Assembly (NCBI RefSeq): GCF_001676615.1
Contig: NZ_LYXZ01000001.1
Location: 186,001 to 250,000, forward strand
Origin: Labrys sp. WJW
GTDB taxonomy: Bacteria > Pseudomonadota > Alphaproteobacteria > Rhizobiales > Labraceae
Reading direction: 5' to 3'
Length of the DNA stretch: 64,000 nt
Below are positions 34,838 through 44,657 of the stretch, piece after piece. Numbering within the stretch: position 1 is the stretch's first letter; every line of letters begins with the position of its first letter. Under the pieces are notes generated by a model. That model saw only the letters and a list, made by a program, of their open reading frames with translations, made no database searches and was not told the origin of the DNA. The position numbers were made by a program, and so were the translations under genes.

Positions 34838-35770
34838 ATGCCGCCCCCGCCAGGCGTTGCCGTCGTCATCCCCTGCTACAATGCCGGCCGCACCTTGGCG
34901 CAGACGCTCGAAAGCGCCATCGACCAGCCCGGCCTCGCCGAACTCGTCGTCGTCGACGACGGCTCGAGCGACGGCTCGGCCGAGATCGCCCGGCGCTATC
35001 TGCCTGCCGATCGCGTCATCGAGGGTCCCAATCGCGGCGTCTCGGCGGCGCGCAATCGTGGCATCGCCGAAACCTCCTCCGAATGGCTGCTGTTCCTCGA
35101 TGCAGACGATCTGCTCACGCCCGGCACCATCGAACGGCGCCTTGCCGTCGCCGAGGAGGCCGATGTGGTCGCCTGCGACTATCAGGACTTGAGCACGGAC
35201 GAGCAAGACACTGCCACCCTCTCGCAGGCCCGCGGCATCGACTGGCCGGCGCTGCGCCAGGACGCGGAAAGAGCGATCGCCAGCCATGTCTGGATCACCA
35301 CGGGCGCCCTGCTCTATCGCCGCCGACTGGTCGAGGCGATCGGTGGCTTTCGCCCCGATCTGCCGGTGATCCAGGACGCCCGCTTTATGTTCGATGCGGC
35401 CTTTCACGGAGCACGTTTCGTGCCCAGCGCCCATATTGGCGCCCGTTACCGGATCACGGCACAGAGCCTGTCGCGGCGTCAGCCGGTGCAGTTCTGGCGC
35501 GACGTACTCCGCAATGGGCGGCAGATCGAGGCGCTGTGGCGCGAGCGCGGCACCCTCACTTCGGACCGCATCGACACACTGTGCGACCTCTACGACAATG
35601 CCGGGCGTGGCCTGCTGCGCTGCCGGGACCAGGGCTTTTTCGAAGCGAGCGCCGCAGGCCGTACGCTCGGCCTTCGCCAATCGCGGCATACGCGTATCGC
35701 AACGCCGCTCGCCCGCCTGCTGGGGCTGCGCGCCGCGCATGGCCTGCTGTCGATGATGGGGCGGCCATGA
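34838..35770 (+). CDS. Glycosyltransferase, GT2 family
   Basis: This 310-residue protein has a GT-A core: VAVVIPCYNAGRTLAQTL near 7-24, VVVDDGSSDGSAEIARRY, NRGVSAARNRGIAE, and LLFLDADDLL as the DxD motif. The start at ATG 34838 is one base after the preceding stop; ATG 34805 would overlap it. It is likely to add one residue of the EPS unit. It is coupled to the next gene by ATGA. Confidence 0.92.
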   Translation: MPPPPGVAVVIPCYNAGRTLAQTLESAIDQPGLAELVVVDDGSSDGSAEIARRYLPADRVIEGPNRGVSAARNRGIAETSSEWLLFLDADDLLTPGTIERRLAVAEEADVVACDYQDLSTDEQDTATLSQARGIDWPALRQDAERAIASHVWITTGALLYRRRLVEAIGGFRPDLPVIQDARFMFDAAFHGARFVPSAHIGARYRITAQSLSRRQPVQFWRDVLRNGRQIEALWRERGTLTSDRIDTLCDLYDNAGRGLLRCRDQGFFEASAAGRTLGLRQSRHTRIATPLARLLGLRAAHGLLSMMGRP

Positions 35771-37143
35771 GCGAGAAGCCAGCCGATGTCGTCATGGCGA
35801 CCGCCTGGTATCCGCCCTATGATCTCGGCGGCACCGAAGTCTATCTGGAAGGGCTGGTGCAGGAACTCTCGCACAAAGGCCTGACATGTGCCGTGCTCGC
35901 GCCGCGAGCGCCGGGCGCGCCGGACCGCTACGAGCATCGCGGCACGACGGTGTGGACCTATCCGGTCGAGTTGCCCGAGGCGAGACAGCCGGGACCAGGC
36001 ACGCGCAGGCATGGCCAGTTCGATCGTTTCGAAGCCCTGCTGAGGCAGAACCCGCGCGCCATCTATCACCAGCATTCCTGGACGACCGGATGCGGTCTCG
36101 ACCACCTGCGCGCCGCCCGCGCACAGGGGCTGAGAACCGTTCTGACCTTTCACGTCGCCGGAACCGTGTGCCTGCGCGGTACCTTGCTGCGCTTTGGAGA
36201 GGCGCCTTGCGATGGCCTCGTCGAGGAGATCCGCTGCGGCGCCTGCTGGGCCGAGAGCCGCGGCGCCCCCCGCGTTGCTGCCTGGGCGGTCGGCCGGCTG
36301 CCCCGCGCCCTCGCCGCCAGGGCCCTGCAAGGCCATACGCGCTTGGCCACCGCACTGTCGGCAAGGGCGCTCGCCATCGGGAAGGAACGGGACCTCAGCG
36401 AGGCCTTCGCGCTCAGCGACCGCCTTGTCGCCGTCTGCCAGTGGCTCGCCGACACATTGGCGCGCAACGGCGCAGCGCCCGACAGGCTCGCGCTCAGCCA
36501 CCATGGCCTCGCCGCCTCCTATCTGGCGGAGGTCCAGCAGGCGTCAGCTCGAAAGAGATCCGAGGGTACCGGGCTGCGGCTCCTCTATCTCGGGCGATGG
36601 GACAGGGCCAAGGGCATTCATGTCGCGGTCGCCGCTCTCCGCAGCCTGCCGGCGGAAACGCCCGTCGAACTCGCCATCCACGCCATCGGCGCCGCTGAGG
36701 ACGATGGCTATGAGGCCGAAGTGCGGGCCCTGGCCGCGGGCGATCCGCGCATCCGGTTCCACCCGCCCCGGCCTCATGCGGAGATCGCCGATACCCTGGC
36801 CGCGCACGATGTTCTTGTCGTGCCTTCGCTCTGGCTGGAAACCGGTCCGCTGGTCGCGCTGGAAGCGCAGGCAGCCGGCCTCTACGTGCTGGGATCGGAT
36901 CTCGGCGGCATCGCCGAACTCCTGGCGGGGACGGATGCCGGCGAATTGCTCCGGCCGGGCGCCGTGCCGGACTGGGCCAAGGCAATCGAGCGGCTCGTCG
37001 CTCGCAAATCCCAGGGCCCCCTGCCGAAATTCCAGGGCCATCTGCGCAGCCAGGCCGATGTCGCAGACGACATGATCCACCTCTACCGATCGCTGCCGCC
37101 CGCCCTCACCCCGGAAGACCGGCTCATACGGCTCGCGCCATGA
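35767..37143 (+). CDS. Glycosyltransferase, GT4 family
   Basis: This 458-residue GT-B protein has TAWYPPYDLGGTEVYLEGLV near 12-31 and a donor domain with LLYLGRWDRAKGIHVAVAAL and PSLWLETGPLVALEAQAAGL (E-x7-E). An unusual middle segment of about 60 residues with paired cysteines (GTVCLRGTLL, APCDGLVEEIRCGACWAE, about 138-167) could hold a metal or disulfide, and similar Cys-containing loops exist in some GT4 enzymes of EPS loci. It is linked by ATGA overlaps on both sides. Confidence 0.9.
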   Translation: MSEKPADVVMATAWYPPYDLGGTEVYLEGLVQELSHKGLTCAVLAPRAPGAPDRYEHRGTTVWTYPVELPEARQPGPGTRRHGQFDRFEALLRQNPRAIYHQHSWTTGCGLDHLRAARAQGLRTVLTFHVAGTVCLRGTLLRFGEAPCDGLVEEIRCGACWAESRGAPRVAAWAVGRLPRALAARALQGHTRLATALSARALAIGKERDLSEAFALSDRLVAVCQWLADTLARNGAAPDRLALSHHGLAASYLAEVQQASARKRSEGTGLRLLYLGRWDRAKGIHVAVAALRSLPAETPVELAIHAIGAAEDDGYEAEVRALAAGDPRIRFHPPRPHAEIADTLAAHDVLVVPSLWLETGPLVALEAQAAGLYVLGSDLGGIAELLAGTDAGELLRPGAVPDWAKAIERLVARKSQGPLPKFQGHLRSQADVADDMIHLYRSLPPALTPEDRLIRLAP

Positions 37144-38180
37144 GGATAGCCCTGACCTGCGATCCCGAGCTGCCGGTGCCGCCGCAATTCTATGGTGGCA
37201 TCGAACGCGTGGTCGACATGCTGGCGCGCCGCTTGGTGGCACGCGGCCATGAATTGACCCTGTTCGCGCATCCTTCCTCGCAATGCCCGGTGCCGAAACG
37301 CGCCTGGCCCGGCGCGAGCAGTCTTTCGCGTTTCGATACGCTCAGGAATGCCGGCGAACTGGCAAGGGCGATCGCCGGCCAGCGTTTCGACATCATCCAC
37401 AGCTTCTCCCGATTGGCCTATCTGGCACCGCTCCTGCCGCTCACGATCCCCAAGCTGATGACCTACCAGCGCGAGATCAGCCCGCGCACCACCGGGCTGG
37501 CGCAGCGCCTATCGCGGGGCACGCTGCAATTCTCGGCCATCAGCGAGCATATGCTGCGCCATGTCAGGCATATCGGCACCTGGCACATCGTTCCCAATGG
37601 CGTGCCGAGCGAGACCTACAGTTTCCGCAGGCAGGTCCCGGACGACGCGCCACTGGTGTTCCTGGGGCGCGTGGAGGAAATCAAGGGACCGCATCTGGCC
37701 ATCGCGGCGGCGCGGTTGGCCGGCCGGCGGCTGGTCATCGCCGGCAATCTGGCCGGGGAACATCGGGCCTGGTTCGAGACCCATGTCGCTCCGCATCTGC
37801 GCGACGGCGATATCGACTATGTCGGGCCAGTCGACGACCGGCAAAAGGACGAGCTGCTCGGCGGTGCGGCCGCACTGCTGATGCCGATCCTGTGGGAAGA
37901 GCCGTTCGGCATCGTGATGGCCGAGGCGATGGCATGCGGCACGCCGGTCATCGGCTTCAGGCGCGGCGCCGTTCCCGAAGTGGTCGAGCATGGCCGCACC
38001 GGCTATGTCGTCGACACCGTCGAGGCGATGGCGGCGGCCATCGCCAAGCTCGATATGATCGAGCGAGCCGCGTGCCGGCAGCGGGTCGAGACACTCTATA
38101 GTGAGGATGCGGTCACCGACCGCTATCTTGAGATCTACGAGGCCATGATCGCAGGGCGGGCTCCGAGGGCTCCTGCATGA
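37140..38180 (+). CDS. Glycosyltransferase, GT4 family
   Basis: This 346-residue GT-B enzyme begins RIALTCDPELPVPPQFYGGI and contains LVFLGRVEEIKGPHLAIAAA and MPILWEEPFGIVMAEAMACG, the nucleotide-sugar-binding E-x7-E region. It resembles the short GT4 enzymes that move glucose or mannose. It has four-base overlaps with both neighbours. Specificity is unknown. Confidence 0.93.
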   Translation: MRIALTCDPELPVPPQFYGGIERVVDMLARRLVARGHELTLFAHPSSQCPVPKRAWPGASSLSRFDTLRNAGELARAIAGQRFDIIHSFSRLAYLAPLLPLTIPKLMTYQREISPRTTGLAQRLSRGTLQFSAISEHMLRHVRHIGTWHIVPNGVPSETYSFRRQVPDDAPLVFLGRVEEIKGPHLAIAAARLAGRRLVIAGNLAGEHRAWFETHVAPHLRDGDIDYVGPVDDRQKDELLGGAAALLMPILWEEPFGIVMAEAMACGTPVIGFRRGAVPEVVEHGRTGYVVDTVEAMAAAIAKLDMIERAACRQRVETLYSEDAVTDRYLEIYEAMIAGRAPRAPA

Positions 38181-39466
38181 AATCGGTGCTGAGCTATCCC
38201 GGCACCATGCCGCACGCCCAGCAAATCGCCCTGGCGTTGCATGAACAGGGCTGCCTGAAGACCTTCGTGACCTCTTTCCATTACTCTGCGCAAGGTTGGG
38301 GCGATCGTCTGCTGCGCGCCCTGCCATCAAGCCAGGCGGCGGCGCTGAGGGAGCAATTGCTGCGCCGTTCGATCGAGACGGTTCCGCACAGCCTCGTGCA
38401 GGCCTATCCGGCCTGGGAGATCCTGCGCAGCATCGCGGCCAAGGGCGGCGCCGGGCCGGTGACCGTCGACCGGCTCTGGGACCTGATGAGCCACCGCTTC
38501 GACGCCGCCGTCGCCAGCCGCCACGTGCCCGGCGCCGACGCCATCCATGCCTTCGAATATACGGCGCTGGCGAGCTTCCAGCGTGCCGCACAGGAAGGAG
38601 CGGCGCGCATCCTGCATTTGCCCTCCCTGAGCAGCCGGCAATTCGAGAGCATCCGCCGGCGCGAACTGGCACGCTGGAAGCAGCTCGACGATGCCAATGC
38701 CGCCTATTTCTCGGAACGCTTTACCCGAAGGCAGGCACGGCGCGACGATGAGATCGGCCTCGCCGATCTCATCGTCGCCAATTCCGCCCTCACCGCCCGC
38801 TCCCATATCGCCGGCGGCGCGGATCCGGCCAAGATCCTCATCGTTCCCCTCGGCGCTCCCCCGGTACCCGATCGGGCCCGGCCCCCGCGCGGCAACGAGA
38901 CGGGCGCTTTGAAGGTTGTTTATGCCGGCAACGTCACGCTGGGCAAGGGCGTGCCCTATCTGCTCGAAGCCTGGCGCCGATTGCCGGCCACTGATCATGC
39001 CAGGCTGGATATCTATGGCCGGATCGGGCTGCCTGCCGACCTTCTTGCCCCAGCGGATGACACCATTCGCTTTCATGGAGCCAGGCCGCGCGCCGAACTG
39101 TTCCAGGCCTTCGAACAGGCCGATATCCTGGTGTTTCCAAGCCTTGCCGATGGTTTCGGCATGGTCGTCGCCGAGGCGATGGCCCAGGGCCTGCCGGTGA
39201 TCGTCACGGACATGGCGGGGGCTGCCGATCTCGTCACGCCCGAGAACGGGCTCGTCATTCCCTCCGCCGATGCAGAGGCTTTGACACAGGCCCTTGCCTG
39301 GTGCCTCGACAACCGCCCGCGCCTGCAGGCCATGCGCGAGGGCGCCCTCGAGACGGCCCGCCATCATCAATGGCCGGCCTATCGTGCCGCCCTGGCCGAC
39401 GGGCTCAGGCAGCATCTGGATGATTCCGGTCGGGGTTCTCACGCGCTGCAGATGGAGCGGACATGA
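38177..39466 (+). CDS. Glycosyltransferase, GT4 family
   Basis: This 429-residue GT-B protein opens SVLSYPGTMPHAQQIALALH. It has a mid-chain helical block (residues about 40-190) with HAFEYTALASFQRAAQ and LPSLSSRQFE. The C-terminal donor domain has VVYAGNVTLGKGVPYLLEAW, FHGARPRAELFQAFEQADIL and LADGFGMVVAEAMAQGLPVI. It is soluble, adding one sugar at the cytoplasmic face. It has four-base overlaps with both neighbours. Confidence 0.92.
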   Translation: MKSVLSYPGTMPHAQQIALALHEQGCLKTFVTSFHYSAQGWGDRLLRALPSSQAAALREQLLRRSIETVPHSLVQAYPAWEILRSIAAKGGAGPVTVDRLWDLMSHRFDAAVASRHVPGADAIHAFEYTALASFQRAAQEGAARILHLPSLSSRQFESIRRRELARWKQLDDANAAYFSERFTRRQARRDDEIGLADLIVANSALTARSHIAGGADPAKILIVPLGAPPVPDRARPPRGNETGALKVVYAGNVTLGKGVPYLLEAWRRLPATDHARLDIYGRIGLPADLLAPADDTIRFHGARPRAELFQAFEQADILVFPSLADGFGMVVAEAMAQGLPVIVTDMAGAADLVTPENGLVIPSADAEALTQALAWCLDNRPRLQAMREGALETARHHQWPAYRAALADGLRQHLDDSGRGSHALQMERT

Positions 39467-40725
39467 CGTCCCCCCGCCCGGGATCGCATATCTGCATCCT
39501 CACCCCGGGCCAGCTCGGATCCAATCCGCGCGTGGTCAAGGAGGCCCATGCCCTGCACGAGGCGGGCTTTACCGTCACCGTGGTCGCCACCCGCATGCTG
39601 GAGGGCGTGGAACCGCGCGACGAATCCATCCTGAGAGGAGCGCCGTTCCGGATCGAGCGCCTCGACCTGCGCTCGCGGACGGGCTGGCGCCTGCGCCGGC
39701 TCGGCCAGGAGCTCGCGGGGGCGGTGCACGCGGCGAGCGGCAGGCGCCTTTTCAACTCCCGGGCGTTCAGCGTATTCACGCCTCCTTTGATGGCCGCAGC
39801 CAGCCGCATCGCAGCGGATCTCTACATCGCCCATTATCCGCCGGCCCTACCGGCCGCCCGGGCCGCGGCCCAACGCTTCGGGGCAGGCTATGCCTACGAC
39901 GCCGAGGACTTCCATCTCGGCGAATGGCGCGACGGCCCGGCAGCCGAGGCGAACCGCTCGCATCTGCGCGCCATCGAGGCGGCCGCCTTGCCAGGGTGCC
40001 GCTATATCACCGCCGCCTCACCCGAGATTGCGCAAGCCTATGCGCAAGCCTATGCGGTGCCCCTCCCGCACATCGTGCTGAACAGCTTTCCGCTGTCCGA
40101 GGCTCCGGATCGTCGAACTGCCAGGGGCATGGCGGACCCGGGCCCCTCGCTTTACTGGTTCTCGCAGGTGATCGGCCCGGATCGCGGCCTCGAATGCGCA
40201 ATCAGGGCGATTGCGAGGGCCGCTTCAAGACCGCACCTCTATCTGCGCGGCCATGTGGACGCACCATATGCAGGTCAGTTGCGGAGCCTTGCGCAACGGG
40301 AGGGCGTGCCGGAACACCTGCATTTCCTGCCCTCCGCGCTGCCCGGCGAGCTCGTCCGGCTGGCCGCCAGCCATGATCTCGGCCTGTGCGCCGAACCCGG
40401 GCACACCGCCAACAATGCGTTCGCCCTCTCCAACAAGCTGTTCACCTATCTCATGGCCGGGCTCCCCGCGGTTCTCTCCGATACGCCGGCCCAAAAGGCA
40501 TTCGCTGGCTTGCATCCGCTAGCCACCGCACTCTTCACTGCCGGCGATGCAGTGAGCCTGGCCGCGAGCCTCGACGGCCTGCTGCAGAATCCGGCGCGCC
40601 TGGCGCAAGCGCGTGCGAACGCTTTCGATCTCGCGCAGAAAACCTATAATTGGGACCGGGAAAGCGCGATCGTGGTCGGTCTGGCGCGCCAAGCCCTGGA
40701 CGGTTCGTCGCGGAGGCGGGCATGA
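39463..40725 (+). CDS. Glycosyltransferase-like protein, GT4 type
   Basis: This 420-residue GT-B-like protein has ICILTPGQLGSNPRVVKEAH near 10-29, IAHYPPALPAARAAAQRF and YDAEDFHLGEW (near 143-153). The donor half has YWFSQVIGPDRGLECAIRAI and ALSNKLFTYLMAGLPAVLSD. The usual E-x7-E is not obvious: the donor-loop acid is replaced by the NKLFTYLMAGLP form found in a subset of GT4-like EPS proteins. It has four-base overlaps with both neighbours. Confidence 0.85.
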   Translation: MTSPRPGSHICILTPGQLGSNPRVVKEAHALHEAGFTVTVVATRMLEGVEPRDESILRGAPFRIERLDLRSRTGWRLRRLGQELAGAVHAASGRRLFNSRAFSVFTPPLMAAASRIAADLYIAHYPPALPAARAAAQRFGAGYAYDAEDFHLGEWRDGPAAEANRSHLRAIEAAALPGCRYITAASPEIAQAYAQAYAVPLPHIVLNSFPLSEAPDRRTARGMADPGPSLYWFSQVIGPDRGLECAIRAIARAASRPHLYLRGHVDAPYAGQLRSLAQREGVPEHLHFLPSALPGELVRLAASHDLGLCAEPGHTANNAFALSNKLFTYLMAGLPAVLSDTPAQKAFAGLHPLATALFTAGDAVSLAASLDGLLQNPARLAQARANAFDLAQKTYNWDRESAIVVGLARQALDGSSRRRA

Positions 40726-42005
40726 CCGTCTCGCGCACCGTCCTCATCGTCTCCCCTTATTTTCCGCCGTCCAATCTGGCCTGCGTGCATCGGGCCCGGC
40801 ACCTGGCCAATCACCTGCCGGCGGCGGGCTGGACCCCTGTCGTCCTCTGCGTGGACGACCGCTTCTACGAGCAGGAACCCGATCTCCTGCTCGGCAGCCT
40901 GGTCTCGCCGGACCTGGAGATCGTCAAGGTTCCCGCCCTGCAGGCCCGCATGACGCGCCGTTTCGGTGTCGGGGATCTCAGCCTGCGGGCCTGGTCGGCT
41001 CTTTCCAGCCGCGCGGCCGACCTGCTCTCGGCCAGGCGGATCGACGCCGTGCTGATCACGGGATCACCCTTCTACCCCATGCTGATGTCGCGCTGGATCG
41101 AGCCGAAATTCGGCGTGCCCGTGGTGCTCGATTTCCAGGACCCCTGGGTTTCGGCCTGGGGCGCGGACCAAAAACGGTTGAGCAAGGCCGGGCTCTCCCA
41201 CCAGCTCGCGCTTCGCCTCGAAGGGCCCGCCTTGCGCAAGGCCCGCTTCGTGACATCGGTCTCCGAACGCCAGAATCAGGAACTGGCGGCGCGCCATTCC
41301 TGGCTCGACGCGTCACGCATGGCGGCACTGCCCATCGGCGGGGATTCCGGCGATCTCGACCTCCTCCGGGCCATGCCGGGCATCCGCCAGAACCGGCTCG
41401 ATCCAGCGATGATCAATCTGAGCTATGTCGGCACCGCCTTGCCGCGATCGCGGAGACTTTTCCGCGCCCTTCTCAAGGGTCTTGCCGAAGTAAGAGGACG
41501 CCAGCCGGCTCTTGCCGCGCGCCTGCGCCTGCATTTCATAGGCACCAGCAACCAGGCCGATGGCGGTGATACGTTCTCCATCCTTCCGCTTGCCGAGGCG
41601 GAAGGGGTCGCCGATCTCATCGTCGAGACCCCGCAGCGCCTCGCCTATGCCGAAGCACTCCAACTGATGGCCGGGTCGCACGGCCTCCTTCTAGTCGGCT
41701 CGGAGGAGGCTCATTACACCGCGTCCAAGATCTATCCCGCCTTGCTGACGAAGCGCCCCTATTTGTCACTGTTTCACCACCTGTCCAGCGCCCATGCCCT
41801 TCTCGCGGCCGCCGGCGGGGGCATCAATCTCTCCTTCCCCGATGCTAACGGCCTGGCCGGCCTGTCGCCGGAGATCGCCGCCGGATTGGAGCGCCTGGCT
41901 CTCGACCCCGCCGGCCTCGGGCAGGCCCGGCAGGATTGCCTGGAACCCTTCTCGGCTAGGGTGATTGCCGGCCGCTATGGCGCCATTTTCGACGGGCTGC
42001 GCTGA
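40722..42005 (+). CDS. Glycosyltransferase-like protein (GT-B fold)
   Basis: This 427-residue protein opens VLIVSPYFPPSNLACVHRAR (7-26), a typical acceptor-domain start, then has LITGSPFYPMLMSRWI and VVLDFQDPWVSAWG. The donor domain is divergent (INLSYVGTALPRSRRLFRAL, LLLVGSEEAHYTASKIYPAL), with KIYPALLTKRPYLSLF taking the place of the E-x7-E region. It is probably an EPS glycosyltransferase. It overlaps the preceding gene by four bases; the next begins after two. Confidence 0.82.
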   Translation: MTVSRTVLIVSPYFPPSNLACVHRARHLANHLPAAGWTPVVLCVDDRFYEQEPDLLLGSLVSPDLEIVKVPALQARMTRRFGVGDLSLRAWSALSSRAADLLSARRIDAVLITGSPFYPMLMSRWIEPKFGVPVVLDFQDPWVSAWGADQKRLSKAGLSHQLALRLEGPALRKARFVTSVSERQNQELAARHSWLDASRMAALPIGGDSGDLDLLRAMPGIRQNRLDPAMINLSYVGTALPRSRRLFRALLKGLAEVRGRQPALAARLRLHFIGTSNQADGGDTFSILPLAEAEGVADLIVETPQRLAYAEALQLMAGSHGLLLVGSEEAHYTASKIYPALLTKRPYLSLFHHLSSAHALLAAAGGGINLSFPDANGLAGLSPEIAAGLERLALDPAGLGQARQDCLEPFSARVIAGRYGAIFDGLR

Positions 42006-42007
42006 CC

Positions 42008-43198
42008 ATGCGCCTGGCTGTTCTTACGTCCCATCCCATCCAGTACCAGGCCCCGATCTTCCGGGAGCTCGCCAGGCGCATGGATCTGGAGGTCTTCTTC
42101 GCCCACCGCCCCACGCCCCGGCAGCAGGCCGATGCCGGCTTCGGGGTTGCATTCGACTGGGATATCGACCTCCTCGCCGGCTATCCCAACCGCTTCCTCG
42201 CCAACAAGGCCAGGAACCCGGGCGTGGACCACTTCTTCGGCTGCGATACGCCGGCCATTGCCCAGGCATTGCAGGAGGGCGGCTTCGATGCCCTGCTCGT
42301 CTGCGGTTGGGCGCTGAAATCCTATCTCCAGGGCATTGCCGCCGCCCGGCGCCTCAACATGCCCGTCCTGGTAAGGGGGGACAGCCATCTGCTGACACCA
42401 CGTCGGCGGCTGAAGGCCTGGGCCAAGCAGGCGGCCTATCCCCGCCTGCTGCGCTTCTTCGATGCGGCGCTCTATGTCGGTCAGAACTCGCTGGCCTATT
42501 ACCGCCATTATGGCTATCCGGCCGAGCGGTTGCACTTCTCACCCCATTGCGTCGACACGGACTGGTTTGCCGCACGGGCGACGCCGCAGGCCCGCCAGGC
42601 CCTGCGCGCCGACCTCACAATTGCCGAGGGTAGCCGGGCCATCGCATTCGCGGGCAAGCTGGTCGAACGCAAGCGGCCCCTCGACCTCATCGAGGCCGCC
42701 GCCTTCTGCCGCGCCGAAGGGCGCGAGATCGAGGTGATGATTGCCGGCGATGGCCCGATGCGCGAGGCGGTTCTGGCACAGGCCGCGCAACTCGGGGTGC
42801 GGCTGCATTTCCTCGGCTTTCGCAACCAGAGCGAAATACCGGCCGTCTATGCGGCCTGCGACGGCCTGGCGCTGCCCTCCTCCGGGCAGGAAACCTGGGG
42901 CCTGGTGGCCAATGAGGCCCAGGCCTGCGGGCGACCCGTCGTCGTATCGGACCAGTGCGGCTGCGCGCCCGACCTCGCCGCCGACCGCGACACCGGACGC
43001 ATCTTCGAAACCGGCAATGTCGGGGCACTCGCCTCGGCTCTCGCCGACCTGCCGACCGGCGCTGCTGCACAGAAGGCCCTTGCGTCGCTGGTGCGCCGCT
43101 ACAGCGTGGGTGCCGCCGCCGAGGGCATCGAGGCGGCCCTGTCTTCCTGCCTCGAGAGAGCCTCCTTCCATCACCGGACATCGGAGGTCCCGACCTGA
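42008..43198 (+). CDS. Glycosyltransferase, GT4 family
   Basis: This 396-residue GT-B enzyme opens RLAVLTSHPIQYQAPIFREL (2-21), a motif shared by a recognisable EPS GT4 subgroup. It has LVCGWALKSYLQGIAAAR, the donor-domain FAGKLVERKRPLDLIEAAAF, and SSGQETWGLVANEAQACGRP for the E-x7-E motif. It is soluble. Its stop overlaps the start of the next gene by one base (TGATG). Confidence 0.92.
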   Translation: MRLAVLTSHPIQYQAPIFRELARRMDLEVFFAHRPTPRQQADAGFGVAFDWDIDLLAGYPNRFLANKARNPGVDHFFGCDTPAIAQALQEGGFDALLVCGWALKSYLQGIAAARRLNMPVLVRGDSHLLTPRRRLKAWAKQAAYPRLLRFFDAALYVGQNSLAYYRHYGYPAERLHFSPHCVDTDWFAARATPQARQALRADLTIAEGSRAIAFAGKLVERKRPLDLIEAAAFCRAEGREIEVMIAGDGPMREAVLAQAAQLGVRLHFLGFRNQSEIPAVYAACDGLALPSSGQETWGLVANEAQACGRPVVVSDQCGCAPDLAADRDTGRIFETGNVGALASALADLPTGAAAQKALASLVRRYSVGAAAEGIEAALSSCLERASFHHRTSEVPT

Positions 43199-44634
43199 TG
43201 CCGATGTCGGCCACTTCCCCGCGCTCGTCAGCGCCGCTGCCTGGCGCCGTGATCGTCGGCGCAGTGCTGCTCGCCATCCTGAACCTGCCGGGCGAGAACG
43301 CCCTGCTCACCACTTTCAGCCTGGTCGTCCTCGTGGCCGGCGTCGCCCTGCTATGGCGGCCGGGCGAGCCGCCGATCGGGCTTTTCATCTTCGCCTATCA
43401 ATGGCTGCAGGCGTCGATATCGGCCTTCCATGCCAATTGGCTCGGCATCGATGTCAGCGCCTATACGATCTATGGCGGGGACAACAAGTCGGCGATCCTG
43501 CTGACCCTGGCCGGCCTGCTCTTCCTGGCGCTGGGCATGCGGCTCGGCAGCGGCCCGCCCGACAGGGCTGCGAGCCGGCAAGCACGGGAAGCCGTGCTGG
43601 CCCGGCCCCTCGCCACGTGGTTCTTCCTCTATGTCGCGGCTTCGATCGTCGCGGTCGGTGCCCTCCAGGCTGCCGCGCTCAGTCCCGGGCTTGCGCAGCC
43701 GCTCCTGGCCCTGGCCGGGTTGAAATGGGCGTTCTTCATGATGTTCGCCTATGCATCCTTCGTGCGAAACCAGCTGGGCAACCCCTTGTTTTCCTGTTCC
43801 TTTCTTGCCGAATTGGCCATGAGCACGGGCGGGTATTTCTCCGATTTCAAGACGGTGATGTTCTTCACCCTCTTTGCCACGGCCATGGCCGGAACGCGCC
43901 TGCGCGGCCTTCACATCGCGGGCGGAGCGATCCTGGTCTGCCTGATCGTCGTCAGCGGGATCCTGTGGACGGCCATCAAGGAGGATTATCGCAATGCCGC
44001 CTCCGGCGGCTCGGCCTCGCAGGCCGTCACGCTCGACCTCGGCGACCGGCTGGGCACCATAGCCCAGCTCCTCGGCAGGCTCGACGGCGCCTCGATGTCG
44101 GAGGCGACCGGGAAGATGCTTCACCGCATCTCCTATGTCGAGTTGTTCGCAGTAGTTCTCGCCCGCGTGCCGCAGACCATTCCCCATGAAAAGGGCGCGC
44201 TCCTCCTGGATGCGGCGAGCCGCCCCTTCATGCCGCGCATCCTGTTTGCCGAGAAGAGCCAGGTCGACGACACCCGCCGCACCAACTATTACACCGGCGG
44301 CCTGTCGGGCACCTATCGCGGCACCTCGATCAGCCTGGGCTACATGGCCGAGCTCTATATCGATTTCGGTCCCTTGCTGATGATGGCCGTCATCCTGCTC
44401 TTCGGCTGGCTCTATGGCCGCATCTACCGCTGGCTGGTGCATTCTCCGCGAGCCGGACCGCTGCTGGGCTTCACCTCGGCCTGCGCCATCCTGGCCCAGG
44501 CCGCTTTGCTGGAAGTCAGCCTGGCGAAACTGGTCGGCGGCGTGATGGTGTCGGTCCTCCTCACCGCCCTGTTCATCCGGCTGGTGGCGCCACGCATGCG
44601 CTCCTGGCTGGAGGCCAGGCCGGCAGGACGCTGA
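43198..44634 (+). CDS. Polymerase-like multi-spanning membrane protein of the EPS locus
   Basis: This 478-residue protein has about ten to twelve hydrophobic spans and one long soluble loop near 280-390 (residues such as TNYYTGGLSGTYRGTSISLG). The pattern of spans, the loop and the region YMAELYIDFGPLLMMAVILL resemble O-antigen/oligosaccharide-repeat polymerases rather than Wzx flippases or acyltransferases. This would be a second polymerase in the locus. The start overlaps the GT4 stop by one base. Function is inferred only from topology and neighbourhood. Confidence 0.75.
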   Translation: MPMSATSPRSSAPLPGAVIVGAVLLAILNLPGENALLTTFSLVVLVAGVALLWRPGEPPIGLFIFAYQWLQASISAFHANWLGIDVSAYTIYGGDNKSAILLTLAGLLFLALGMRLGSGPPDRAASRQAREAVLARPLATWFFLYVAASIVAVGALQAAALSPGLAQPLLALAGLKWAFFMMFAYASFVRNQLGNPLFSCSFLAELAMSTGGYFSDFKTVMFFTLFATAMAGTRLRGLHIAGGAILVCLIVVSGILWTAIKEDYRNAASGGSASQAVTLDLGDRLGTIAQLLGRLDGASMSEATGKMLHRISYVELFAVVLARVPQTIPHEKGALLLDAASRPFMPRILFAEKSQVDDTRRTNYYTGGLSGTYRGTSISLGYMAELYIDFGPLLMMAVILLFGWLYGRIYRWLVHSPRAGPLLGFTSACAILAQAALLEVSLAKLVGGVMVSVLLTALFIRLVAPRMRSWLEARPAGR

Positions 44635-44657
44635 CAAGACGGATCCGACGCGGCGCC

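Noticed and set aside
43198-44634. Wzx flippase identity for the multi-spanning protein
   Set aside because: The large soluble loop and span layout fit a polymerase better than the 12-14 evenly spaced spans of MOP-type flippases.
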